From Perkinsus olseni (Eukaryota; Perkinsozoa; Perkinsida; Perkinsidae): a DNA stretch of 33,524 nucleotides. This document shows positions 9,601-18,308 of this stretch, in pieces. The stretch spans positions 1 to 33,524 of the forward strand of contig JABANP010000548.1 of the NCBI GenBank assembly GCA_013115135.1. Reading direction: 5' to 3'. The notes under the pieces were generated by a model. It saw only the letters and a program-made list of their open reading frames with translations. It did not search any database and was not told where the DNA came from. Numbering within the stretch: the stretch's first letter is position 1; the number at the start of each line of letters is the position of its first letter. A program made the position numbers and the translations under genes.

Positions 9601-10373
9601 CAAAGGCATCGAGTGGAATCTTCTTCTCAATAAACAAGTGCCGGTGCCTTTTGTAATGAGGGATTGTTGTGGTATGGAGTTGGCTTCCCTCTTGCCGCTT
9701 TCGATTCTCGTCGTGTTCTCGTGATCATCGGGCAGCGTCGGGTAAGTCTCTTAGGAAAGAAATTCATAATTTCGCTTTGTGACAAGTGTGGGTATGGTAA
9801 TCGTGCGTGAAATACTCCCATTTTCGGAAGTTTTCGCGCTTAAGAGTCGTACTCATCGCCCTCTGGATGCTCTCATTCTCGGCGTTGCATCATCCTGGAT
9901 GGTTATCAATGCAAGATTTGAGGATTCTATTCCCTCATACGGCCTCGAACGAACGACGTTGATTACGGACCTCGGGTTCGATCCCTGCACTCCACATTTC
10001 TCCTCATCTTTAGATACCCAACTTCCGGAGAAGGAGCGTTCACCGAACTAATAGGATGGCTCGCTTGGGGCCGTAAGTGAATGTTACACCCAAATCGATC
10101 AACTGGGCGAGCGCGCGTGTGATGTTACCACTTCTTCGCTTTTCCAGGGTGGAGGATGTTCCGGGTCGACGATACTTCTCGGGAGTGTTCGACGAGTAAG
10201 AGGTGGCCTCTAATGACCGCTGCGCCACGAAATTATGAGTCGACGATTTTCGGTTCTTTTTTTGGAGCAGGTATCCTGAATCGATGGAAGACTCGGGTCC
10301 CGAGTTGTGCCAGAAAGATGGGATGCTTTGGGACCATCTACTCGATCGTGTGACGGCCATGCTTCTTGGGTAA
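6700..10373 (+). CDS. AGC-family protein kinase (PKA/PKG-like), multi-exon
   Basis: A Ser/Thr kinase assembled from exons joined by frame and AGC similarity: 6700-6807, a tentative 6905-~6978, then 7240-7349, 7405-7453, 7555-7617, 7701-7821, 8042-8068, 8755-8879, 8937-8997, 9047-9113, 9162-9255, 9299-9363, 9419-9518, 9581-~9650, 10148-10195, 10271-10373 (TAA). Visible motifs: split glycine loop (VGCGG / YGRVRL), ALWKIL lysine, FPFIV, hinge LMEFCTGGELY, YRDLKPEN, VDFGMAK, activation loop TKTNCGT, APE in YQAPEM, DWWALGVLVFEV, a tail with FKGIEW and FDEYPES. Exon 1 has a basic RKRRESVIG stretch like an autoinhibitory/pseudosubstrate site. About 430 residues. I see no cyclic-nucleotide-binding domain between exon 1 and the kinase domain, and there is too little room for one, so it is not a standard PKG. 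The 9650-10148 part may hide one more exon. The N-terminus is the least certain. Confidence 0.8.
7350..7404 (+). other. 55-nt intron splitting the glycine loop, CCTAAG acceptor
   Basis: The GT donor is at 7350. The intron ends CAACCTAAG, and the following exon begins ATACGGTCG, which restores G-Y-G-R-V. The 14-mer across the acceptor (CAACCTAAGATACG) recurs inside the 7822-8041 intron at 8019-8032, with a close relative at 6644-6656. Confidence 0.65.
8105..8128 (-). other. tRNA T-arm/B-box-like motif inside a kinase intron
   Basis: Minus strand GGTCCCCGGTTCGATCCC, a good RNA polymerase III B-box/T-arm. It lies within the 686-nt intron 8069-8754 of the kinase. No matching 5' tRNA half is evident. 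Confidence 0.5.
8880..8936 (+). other. 57-nt intron carrying a tRNA T-arm-like hairpin
   Basis: The intron sits between the DLKPEN and DFG exons; it starts GTAGGT and ends TTTTCAG. It contains GCGCAGGTTCGATCCCTGG (8892-8910), a stem with a TTCGATC T-loop extended by GCGC pairing. The intron length is a multiple of three and it has no stop, so retention would add 19 residues without a frame change. Confidence 0.7.
9256..9299 (+). other. 43-nt intron with B-box and odd boundary
   Basis: It lies between exons ending in AAIRK and beginning DWSRDI. It contains TTGGTTCGATCCTCGGG (9260-9276). Frame continuity across the junction needs either GT...CA (9256-9298) or TC...AG (9257-9299) boundaries; the ordinary GT...AG choice shifts the frame by one. 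Confidence 0.5.
9519..9580 (+). other. 62-nt kinase intron carrying the 14-mer
   Basis: GTGATG donor and CTCTCAG acceptor, phase 0, just upstream of the exon with FKGIEW. AATTTCGTGGCGCG lies at 9525-9538, six bases inside the intron. Confidence 0.75.
9971..9988 (+). other. B-box-like motif
   Basis: CTCGGGTTCGATCCCTGC in the long non-coding stretch before the last two kinase exons. It has a good T-loop with flanking stem, but no complete tRNA around it. Confidence 0.5.
10196..10270 (+). other. 75-nt kinase intron carrying the 14-mer in reverse
   Basis: GTAAGAGG donor and GGAGCAG acceptor; the junction restores FDEYPES. The reverse complement AATTTCGTGGCGCA lies at 10221-10234. Confidence 0.7.
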
Positions 10374-10547
10374 TCCGCGGAGGTTCGATCCCCGGCAGCG
10401 CTGTTTTTCATGCTCCTGTACTTTGTATTGTCTGGATGTCGATCCTCTATCGCTGCGCCGGTCTTTGGTTGTAGTGCATGAATGGTCGTGGGGCTATCGG
10501 AAGGTCGTGGGTTCGAATCCTACTACCGGTGTTCTGATGTAGTTAAA
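10374..10547 (+). other. short intergenic gap with two tRNA-like B-boxes
   Basis: Between the kinase stop and the methyltransferase start. AGGTTCGATCCCCGG lies at 10381-10395. The second, GTGGGTTCGAATCCTAC (~10508-10524), ends a ~75-nt stretch from 10458 whose ends pair (GCCGGT with ACCGGT), as in a tRNA acceptor stem, but no proper anticodon arm can be formed. I read this as a tRNA-derived relic. Confidence 0.45.
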
Positions 10548-13262
10548 ATGAACGATTCTCCGCCAGCTGAAAGACGGCGGAAGAAACTAGGCCGGAAAGA
10601 ACGCCAAAAGGAACAGGTCGGACTGAATTTCGTGGCGCGCGGTCGCGCTAAGACGTATGCCGTAATGCCGAGGCTGGCTTATTTCGTGGCGCGGCGGTAA
10701 TTCAGTAGATTACTCTCGAAATCCTGACTGAACGTTCCACTGACCAACACTCTCGGTACTCGGTTCATAGTGAAGCTTTCGTAATCGATAGACCCAGGTT
10801 CGACCCTAAGGGTAGAGCTTCTTTCCAGGTCCGAGTTGCCCCAAGCGACAAGAGGTCTATTCCGGTTGACTCTGCCACAGTCGATTGTGATAAACAGGTC
10901 TTTAAAGTCTACGACCAGATCGCCCATCACTTCTCGCACACAAGGTATAGTAAAAGCGCCAAACATGCATCGCTTCGCTCCGCTGGGTGTTGATTTTTTT
11001 CGCAGGTACAAGCGTTGGCCGAAGGTGTGGCAGTTCGTTTCTGGTTTCCCTGTCGGTAGCATTGTAGTGGACGTCGGTTGCGGCAATGGAAAATATCTAG
11101 CGGAGCGAAACAAGTAATCGAATTTTGTCTTCGAATTTTGAGTAGCTTTTAGTACAGGCCGATCGATGAAGGCTCGAGGCCGGCGGGATCGTCAAGCAGC
11201 GAGGAAGTGGCGATGAATCAGGAAGCGGTTGACGTTAAAGACGGTGAGAGTTCTCATCAGTCGGTGACCGAACAGTTTGCTTGCGTGCAAGAAAGGGCTC
11301 TTGTATGCTCCGAACTCTCGCGTGGAGCGCGGTTTAGGCTCCCTCGTCCCGCTCGTTGACGGCCCTCACAGTTATCTAGCTAGAGACTGCTGGTTGCAAT
11401 TCTTCATGAAGCGCCCGCTTGGTCTCTCGCGACGTTTGCCGGGGTTTTTCCGACAGATTTGATTTTGTTTCTCCGCTCGGGAGGGTCACCATTTCCACTG
11501 CTGATCTTAGACTTGCTCGGCAAGATGACAGTAACAAGTTTGTGGACGTTGGGGACCGACAGGAGCCCCGTGTTCTGTGAGATAGCGGCAGACAGGACTG
11601 GATCGGATACCTTTGTGAGTTCTTGAGCACCGTCACGCGCCACGAAATTAGGGCTTGTTGGGCAGGTGTCGGACTGCAGTCGAGATGTTTCTAATGCCCT
11701 CCGGCCTGGCGTGGCTGATGGGGCGATCTCAATAGCTGTCATCCATCATATCCCTACGGTGAGCGAGTTGGTCGTTCGCGTTTGTGTATTTTATCCGGCC
11801 CGCCGACCACCGACCACTGTGAGTATACGTTCACACATGCTAAGGTGACCTTAGCATTGATGGTAACCCTAGTAAGAATTGCAAGTGAGCGCGAGATAGC
11901 AAGATGTAGCATCGATGGTCCCTAGGTAAACACTAAATCTCTGTCGATAGCATCCTCAGCGTGAGTGAACCGGCGTGTGAATCGTCTCCACGAGTAGTAT
12001 ACCAGCTCACTGAGTCCCAGTCTGTGGATGTTGACGCTTCTTCTCGGTGGCGACCATCATCGCCTCTCTCGACCCCATTCGACTAGTCTTAAAACGCAGG
12101 GTTCCAATGCTGAGGTATTCTCTCTCAGGAGGACGGTCGGCTAAACTGTCTCCTTCACATGGCACGTCTGTTGAGGATAGGCGGACAGGGTTTGGTCTAC
12201 GCCTGGGCGATGGAACAAGTAGGTCGCCACGGCTAGTGAATAGTATGTTTATACCGTTGGTACTGACGTACTATTCATAAGCACGGATAAGTTCGGATTT
12301 CTCTCCAATAGAAATGAGAAAGAAACGATGCGATGTGATATAATTTTGTGGAAGGGTTTGCTATTGCCACCATTAGTACTGTATCTATGCAAAAAAACTC
12401 CTCCACAAGATTATGCCGCATCAATCGTTTTTATCATTTTCCCATTTATCGCGATTGGCTTTCTGCCATACGGGGTAATCGAGTATGGAAAAGAGAGAAC
12501 TCGGATCTCGCTCGCCCTAGTGATATAATTTTGTGGAAGGGTTTACATCCGGAATACTATATTCCGTTCTTGAGGGAGCGGATCCATTGCGCATGCGTGC
12601 AATCTCCTGATCGGATCAGAATCACTCGCTGTTTCCCGCAGGTGCAAGGTTCGACCGGAGCTCGGAAATTCCAGAGTCAGGATGTACTCGTGCCCTGGCA
12701 TCTCCAGAAAAGATACGAAACAAGCAAGAATGCCGAACGTAAATCAGCTGTCTGCGTATCGGGGGCGATTTAGTTCGCGGTTTCGCTCCTAAGAAGATTT
12801 GACTGTTTGGCTCTTAAGACTGTTGATAAAATTCCAGCCTGTCCGAGACGCCTTCAATGCTCAGAGTACGCCTCTACCGTGGGGGCCACCAGTAATCCGG
12901 AGCTCATCACGTATCACCGCTACTATCACGTCTTCACTGCGGACGAGTTTCGCACTCTGTTTAGCAAGGTGAGGGAAGGGGAATCTAATGTCGGAGAGGG
13001 GACTGCTCGAATCGCCTTCGGAGAATCTTCAAAGATACCATTTTCCTCACGGCTCCATTAAACGTCGGGAAATCTCAGCGTTCGTTCTTCTGTGATGTAT
13101 TTTAGCAGAACTTGCGAACTCGGTTTGCTCCCGAATGGCCGTCAGGTACCGGGCATCCGAGTGGATGAGATCTACTTCGACTCCAACAACTGGGCAGCAC
13201 GGTTCACTAAAGTGTCCCCTTCACCAACACCCGGGGTTGCAGCTACTGATCGAGTATCTTAA
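10548..13262 (+). CDS. tRNA (carboxymethyluridine34) methyltransferase, Trm9/ALKBH8-type
   Basis: SAM-dependent methyltransferase predicted to methylate carboxymethyl-uridine at the tRNA wobble position, the Trm9 step of mcm5U formation (usually with a Trm112 partner). Exons by frame: 10548-10616, 10829-10944, 11006-11113, 11539-11614, 11666-11758, 12129-12218, 12642-12738, 12838-12968, ~13109-13262 (TAA), about 311 residues against ~280 in yeast Trm9. Landmarks: VYDQIAHHFSHTRYKRWP, the SAM loop VVDVGCGNGKYL, LGTDRS (acidic ribose ligand), DGAISIAVIHH, GLVYAWAMEQ, QDVLVPWHL, HRYYHVFTADEF, and a C-terminal FDSNNW. Spacing between motifs matches Trm9 closely. The N-terminal 23 residues are very basic (RRRKKLGRKERQ). 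The last splice junction is off by one base with canonical sites, so it is approximate. It is not the fused ALKBH8: no oxygenase or RRM part is seen. Confidence 0.88.
10617..10828 (+). other. 212-nt intron with two 14-mers and a B-box
   Basis: AATTTCGTGGCGCG lies at 10626-10639, nine bases after the donor. A second copy (ATTTCGTGGCGCG) lies at 10681-10693, and CAGGTTCGACCC near 10795-10806. GTCGGA donor, TTTCCAG acceptor, phase 0. Confidence 0.7.
11615..11665 (+). other. 51-nt intron carrying the 14-mer in reverse
   Basis: GTGAGT donor and GGGCAG acceptor, phase 0, between the exons with GTDRS and GAISIAV. CGCGCCACGAAATT (reverse complement of the 14-mer) lies at 11636-11649 and makes up over a quarter of the intron. 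Confidence 0.75.
12335..12544 (+). repeat. 25-bp direct repeat pair inside an intron
   Basis: GTGATATAATTTTGTGGAAG followed by GGTTT occurs exactly at 12335-12359 and 12520-12544, 185 bp apart, inside the 12219-12641 intron of the methyltransferase gene. The core AATTTTGTGG matches the first half of the dispersed 14-mer. Confidence 0.75.
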
Positions 13263-13849
13263 ACGTGTTCCTCCCTTCAATATTGGGCTTTTGTTCGTCA
13301 TGAACGGGCTGCGCTGCTTCCCTTTGACTTGGAGCACTTAGAGCGGCTTATGCACTTCGCCGTCGGTTCAACCGAGTTCGATCGCCTTGTGATGGGGAGT
13401 AAGATCTCGTACAGTGCTAAAAATAATCTAGTACTGTTTCTGATTATTCCGACCTAGAAGCTGTGGTATCGTTCGAGGGTCTTGGCCTCACTAGAGTCTC
13501 TGGCAGATACGTCGGATAGGGCGATTCCACGTCTTGGGACCTGTGCATTTGCTGGCCGGCATCGCGGCGTTAGGGTGCGCTGTTCTCCAGTGGCCCTCCT
13601 AGTCAGAGTTTCTGATATCTGTTTGTTGGGTTATGGTAGTTCAGGACAACTATATACCATTCTCGCCTCTCTCACTGTGTAAAGAATCAAACCCACCCAA
13701 AGCACTCGTTGTGAGTAGTAGTCGTTGCCTTTACACGCGATTCCAGACGACAAAAGACTTGCGCTGTGTTCTTAATCACTCGGTCTCTAACACGAGCTTG
13801 AAGAGATATGTACAAAAACTCACTAGCAGTCGACGGGAACTAGCGATCT
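13263..13849. other. intergenic, no gene seen
   Basis: Only short open frames without recognisable composition. There is no clear motif other than ordinary intergenic sequence between the methyltransferase stop and the start of the duplicated block. Confidence 0.5.
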
Positions 13850-14547
13850 TTAGAGGCTGGCCATTAGCCCGGGGCACATGAGGAGAACGAGTGGAGCGCG
13901 TGCAGTTAGTATAATGGTATAATCTTGGCGAGGCGATAATAACATCGGTGTGGTCGAGCAAGTGAGAATAGCACTCTTCCGCAACAGTTTTCGCGTACAG
14001 TATTCTCAGACCACTATACTACGTGAATTCCGCGAGGCATGTAAACCCGTTGTGAAGAGGCAGCCATTCTGTATCGTCCGTCGTCTCGCTGATTTAGTAA
14101 ACGTAACAACGGTTTTGTTGGGTATCCGGGTGTAGAACCTCGGGTTCCGAAGCACTACCGTTGGAACACAACATATGATAAGAGAGGGATGTCTGAAGCT
14201 AACCATGTTGCGGAGTTACGATGAGAAGGCGAGACTGATAAAGTCTGCGATGAACAATAAGCTATCGGTCAACAGTCTGGCGTCGCAGGCGAGAGAACTC
14301 GCGACGCTAAAAGCTTGCGCCCGATTGGCGCTTCGCTCTCTCTACTTGTGATGGCGTCAAGTACTAGGATGAGATAAAAATCTGTGTATATGCGAGTTTA
14401 TAGTCCGACCCCGATTCCGGCGTAGTTAGACTCTTGCCGATATGCTTAGTCGGTGACACTCTGTAACACTGAAATGCGGTGCAATCTGGCATCTGACATT
14501 TAGAAATCTGGATCGGGCCTGCCTTACGAAGACAGAATCGAAGTTCA

Positions 14548-15828
14548 TTAGCGGGCTCCTCTCAAAACCGGATAATCGATGACCATCTTGACAGCCTTCA
14601 GCGGGTTGAGAGCCCCAGCGTTCCTTTTCAAGGGTCTCAGAGGGCTTGCGAACCTATCAACGTTGTAGGTGATAATCCCAGCAGCATACTTGGGCTTCAC
14701 ACCCATACCGAGCAGGATCGCGAGCGCTCCAGAAACGATAGGACACGCGAAGGACGTTCCGAAGGCGAGCTTGTTGTTGCCAACGTATACGCCCGCGCCG
14801 TAGGCAGCGATGTCGACGTAGTCACCGTAGTTGCTGGAACTATATAGTTCAAGAGAGCCTTGAATATTGAGGGCGCCTACACATATCACGCCGGGAAGCG
14901 GACATGGATAGTGCGTATCAGCTAGCATTCTATCGTTACCGGCGGCGCCGACGATGATGATACCCTGGTCACTAGCGGCTTTGAAGGGCTTGCCGAGGAC
15001 CCACTCTCCGCTTCTCTTTGTCGTGTATGCTCCCATTGAGATTGACACGATGTCAACTCCGATGTCGACTGCCATGTCCATAGCTTTAGCCATGTGCCAC
15101 GTACTACCAGAACCAGTATCGGGTAGGACCTTCAGAGACACCAAACGCACATTAGATGACATGCCGACCATATCGTGGTTATTGTCCTTTCTGGCCGCAA
15201 TAATTCTCGCAACCATCTGACCATGCTGATTAACCGACGTTAAGTTCGAGTTGTCGTCCACGAAGTTCCAACCACCGTAGATGTACCCGCCACTCTTCTT
15301 ACGGCGGAAACCCCGGTAAGAGGCGATCTCGGGATCGCTGAAATCGAGGCCGGAGTCCATAACGGCTACGTAGATGTTCCGCCTCACGTAGCGCTCAGTC
15401 AGTCTCCACACTTCCTTCATGTTCATCTGCTTGAATGCCCTTTGCCACTTAGCTTTAGGGTCGTTCACGCCGAGATCATCGTCGACGGCCTCTTCCTTGG
15501 TAGCGAAGTTAGGGACGCATTCACACTTAAGACCGGGTAGCGCGGAGGCTGCGTCTTTCAATTAGCCACAGAGGTCGGCGGAGCTCACCGTGTCATCGGA
15601 CGTAGCGACCATTTGCAAGCCCGAGTACTTCAGGGTCTCGATAGTTGCCGTCTTGAGAAAGGCCGCCATTTCAGGGTTGGGGGCGAACTTGGCATCCTCG
15701 AGACGCTGCGGGATATCCCGGACGTTGACGAAAGCATCGCCCAGGGTGATCGACAGAATAGTCTTGCTGTCGTAAACTTCTGCAGAGCTTGATGCTGCTA
15801 TGAGCACAACGAAGGAGAGAAGCTTCAT
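14548..15828 (-). pseudogene. secreted subtilisin-type serine protease, copy 1, in-frame stop
   Basis: Peptidase family S8. Starts at ATG 15828 with a signal peptide (MKLLSFVVLIAASSSA), then a ~90-residue propeptide, then the catalytic domain: Asp in VAVMDSGLDF, His in NQHGQMVARI, oxyanion Asn in VGAAGNDRM, Ser in FGTSFACP, so all catalytic residues are present. Total ~427 codons, similar to the secreted subtilisins reported in Perkinsus. One TAA interrupts the frame after DLCG (15562-15564), where copy 2 has a Tyr codon; no intron consensus removes it convincingly. As drawn the gene is broken by a single nonsense change, unless the stop is a sequencing error. It would act outside the cell on host or self proteins. 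Confidence 0.88.
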
Positions 15829-16349
15829 CGCGTGAAATGAACAGAAAGATGAAAAGCGCGTATCATCACGGTCTCGGCGAGCGCCTCACGGCTTGAGAGG
15901 CACTACGCATTGAGAGATGTTCCCGATGGTCTCTGAGGGAGATGCTAGCCTGGATTTGTTATTCCCATCATGCCATACTAAACTCTGCTGATCAGTGAGT
16001 CAATGATACACATCGTGTGTCGAGAGAAAATCCTAGGCAGTCCGCTTCAGGAGATAGCTGTGTGCTTGCGTGCAACAGAGTGGGCGTCACCGCCGGGGCG
16101 TTCAGTGACGAGTCGGTGTCGGACACGCTGTTGTCGGGTGCGAAGTAGATTTCCTTTGCCCGCCCATCCCTCCCTCATGGGGGGGGGTCGCCAGGCAGAA
16201 GTGCCTTCTCCCCGGCTGTTCGATTCGCGACACAAGGTCGCCAGGCAGAAGTGCCTTCTCCCCGGCTGTTCGATTCGCTACACGCGCTCTCTTCCCAATG
16301 TTAAGCGACTTCGCGGACGGTAGGCCGGGATTTTTGCAACACAGGGCAT
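15829..16349. promoter_or_regulatory. shared upstream region between protease and divergent gene
   Basis: The ~600 bp between the protease ATG and the divergent plus-strand gene likely holds both promoters. The first 35 bases upstream of the ATG are nearly identical in copy 2 (22493-22527), and patches such as TCCCATCAT and GTGTCACG(C/T)CC also recur. No specific factor site can be named. Confidence 0.4.
16186..16285 (+). repeat. 50-bp tandem duplication with a B-box-like core
   Basis: The unit from GGTCGCCAGGCAGAAGTGCC to CGATTCGCGACACAA at 16186-16235 is repeated at 16236-16285 with very few changes. Each unit can pair GTCGC with GCGAC at its ends, contains GGCA-GAAG-TGCC, and has TGTTCGATTC, so it resembles a miniature tRNA-like fold. 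It is absent from the second copy of the duplicated block. Confidence 0.75.
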
Positions 16350-16454
16350 GTGTCACAGCCTGTGACTCGCAGGCGATCGCGTTTCGCAATTATTGCGTGT
16401 ATTATACAGTATAATATATACTCGCGCGTGCATCTCCGGTGTCACGCCCTGACG

Positions 16455-16565
16455 TGTAGCTTGGTTACTCTAAACGAGCCCTCAAGAATCTTGAGTCAAG
16501 ATCCTCCGGTGGATCTGGAATTCTCTCCGGAGCCTATACCATTCAGGAGTCTACTTGGCGAGTGA
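16455..16565 (+). pseudogene. start of divergent small gene, copy 1, start codon lost
   Basis: The reading NEPSRILSQDPPVDLEFSPEP matches the start of the gene at 23024 (DEPQDPQVNFGVSPDS). At the position of the ATG in copy 2, copy 1 has CTA, and 11-12 extra bases follow. The frame ends in TGA at 16565. Function unknown. Confidence 0.45.
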
Positions 16566-17386
16566 GGCCGTTATGCCAGCGCTCGAGGTCCCCGAGTCGA
16601 GGGTATCACATTAGCGAGTTGAGACCGCAAATTGGCGGTAGGGTCGAAAAGGACATCAACTCTCGATTAAAGATCTCCTTATAAATCCTGCTGTACATGG
16701 TATAATCGCCACGTCTCTCAACCACTCTCAAGCAAGCAAGGGTGCCGCCGGCAGTCACGCCAATTTTACACAATAGCGATCTTCGGAAACTCTTCCGTCG
16801 CCAGCCGCTGCGCTCTTCGTCGGCTGCTGCTCCCTTCGCCAGCTGGCAGCTGCTGCAGTGAAGCAATATCGCAGAGGTTCATCCTACAACAGCCAGCCGC
16901 TTCGGTCTACGCTGCCGGTCCCGTTGCATCAAGCCGACGGATGAATAAGTCACTTCAGCGATAGGCCTCGAAAAATAAGTTCAAGTGCGCGAATAAGGCT
17001 CTCAATTTCATGATTGAGGCCCTCATTTTGAGGGAGTCAACTTGACCGATAAGGACATCAATTTCGTGGATCAACTCGAGCCGCGAGAAATATCCTCCTG
17101 CAACTCTCAGTGGAAAGCAAGTGTGCGACTGTTCCCGAAAGTATCTCACAGAATCCTATGCATGCGATAGGATCCGACACGGGATGTCATGGCCACGGCG
17201 TAGCGTCGTGACTCACGACTCGTGAGTCATGAGTCGTCAGACCACCAGACGATAGTGTAGTAGAATCACCTTGGCTGCCAATGAACTCAACCCTCTTTCC
17301 CGGATGTGTAAGCGGATCCTGCCAGGAGGAAAGGAAGCTTCTCTGGTTGAGTGTACCCCTGGGGAAGCTTCTTGACAAACTGTCTG
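16566..17386. other. no gene seen; small palindrome
   Basis: No supported coding sequence. GACTCACGA-C-TCGTGAGTC at 17210-17228 is a perfect inverted repeat around one base. A short direct echo, GAGTCATGAGTCGTC, follows. Confidence 0.5.
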
Positions 17387-17440
17387 ATTGCACTGCATGT
17401 TCAACGCTACAGGAAGTCTCCAACTGAGCACATCGGCAAG
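17387..17440 (+). repeat. inverted copy of a piece of the protease 3' flank
   Basis: ATTGCACTGCATG ... ACTGAGCACATCGGCAAG matches the reverse complement of 21115-21168 and, less closely, of 14433-14486. So the same ~55-bp segment exists three times, once inverted. Confidence 0.65.
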
Positions 17441-18055
17441 ATCCTAACTAAGCCGGAACCGGCTGATAGGAGTTCTCTCGAGCCTCCTTCCCTGGAGCTC
17501 GGAGCATGGCTGGCGCCTGTAGCGCTATTTGCTCGGTGCGCAGCAGAGAAGGCTCCGGGTTCAATCCCGACTCGGGATTCCCGAGCCGAGATATTATTCT
17601 TGTACTTTTCTACTATTATTGTGACGGGCTGTCTATTATGATTCTCAAGTCCTTATCCAAGCTGAACACAATGAGGTAGCAGATGGTTACTCTCATTATG
17701 ATAACTATGAATTTGCAGTTTTTTTTCTCCTCTGGTTGTGTTCCTGTGAGTAATCACGGAGATAACAGTCCCTCCTATAATATGAAGACATACAATGGTG
17801 CCGTCCTCCAAGACGCCCAAAGTTTTATGATTCGATTAGCGGACATCTTAGAGCCATGCCTACAATTTAAGGGACTTAGATTAGGACCTAAGCCTTGGGA
17901 CTCGATATGTTCTGCGATGAATGTCTGTGCTCCCGGAAGGGAAACTTTTGACCTGTGCCGAGAAAGAGAGCGTTCTTTTCACTTTTCTACTGAAAAGAAC
18001 TCGTATGGGGCATCCTTGTGCATGCGTGAAAGATATTGGCCCTATAACTTAGGAG
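17441..18055. other. no gene supported; tRNA-like T-arm and a hairpin
   Basis: GCTCCGGGTTCAATCCCGA at 17552-17570 is a T-arm-like motif without a full tRNA. GTTCTTTTCA (17972-17981) and TGAAAAGAAC (17991-18000) form a 10-bp stem with a 9-base loop. A plus-strand open frame at 17683-18162 has no recognised domain and runs into the MITE, so I do not call it. Confidence 0.4.
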
Positions 18056-18061
18056 TCCTTC

Positions 18062-18308
18062 CCAGGGTGGCCCAGCGGGGAAGAATGCTATTCTTTCTTA
18101 CCGGGAATTCCGGAAATTCCCGGGAAGAAAGAATGCTCAATATTCCCTGGAAGAATGGTTGAGATTCTTCCCGGGCATTTAGGTGCTTCATTCCAATGGT
18201 TTGACCTGAGGGAGCATCGAGTACGGGCGGATATGCGCGCGCGAAATTCCCGGAAATTCCCGGGAATGGGAAGAATGATCCATTCTTCCCACTTTTGGGC
18301 CACCCTGG
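18062..18308. mobile_element. MITE, 247 bp, with 6-bp target duplication
   Basis: Terminal inverted repeats CCAGGGTGGCCCA (18062-18074) and TGGGCCACCCTGG (18296-18308), extended by GGGAAGAATG / CATTCTTCCC. It is flanked by TCCTTC on both sides (18056-18061 and 18309-18314). Internally it has repeated AATTCCCGG / GGAATTTCC-type palindromes and no coding capacity. It is inserted in AAGGA-rich DNA, so the target duplication could be partly fortuitous. Superfamily not identified. Confidence 0.8.

Larger units (their letters stand above)
13850..16560. repeat. segmental duplication, copy 1 (protease block)
   Basis: From AGAGGCTGGCCATTAGCCC (about 13851) through the 3' flank, protease gene, promoter region and the start of a divergent gene, this block matches 20534-23090 in the same orientation, about 6.66 kb apart. 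Copy 1 has ~60 extra bases near 14040-14100 and a 50-bp tandem pair at 16186-16285; copy 2 has extra sequence near 20755-20810. The edges are approximate. Confidence 0.85.

Noticed and set aside
12646..12658. AAGGTTCGACCGG as another B-box
   Set aside because: It lies in the methyltransferase exon (GST codons) and lacks a matching stem.
13905..13935. TTAGTATAATGGTATAATC as a tRNA-Asp/Gly A-box
   Set aside because: There is no T-arm at tRNA distance, and copy 2 of the block has the box partly deleted.
16178..16187. G-run as a polypurine tract of another LTR element
   Set aside because: No LTR-like sequence follows and no retroelement coding region precedes it.
17683..18162. 159-codon plus-strand open frame
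   Set aside because: No recognisable domain, and the end reads through the MITE terminal repeat; composition looks non-coding.
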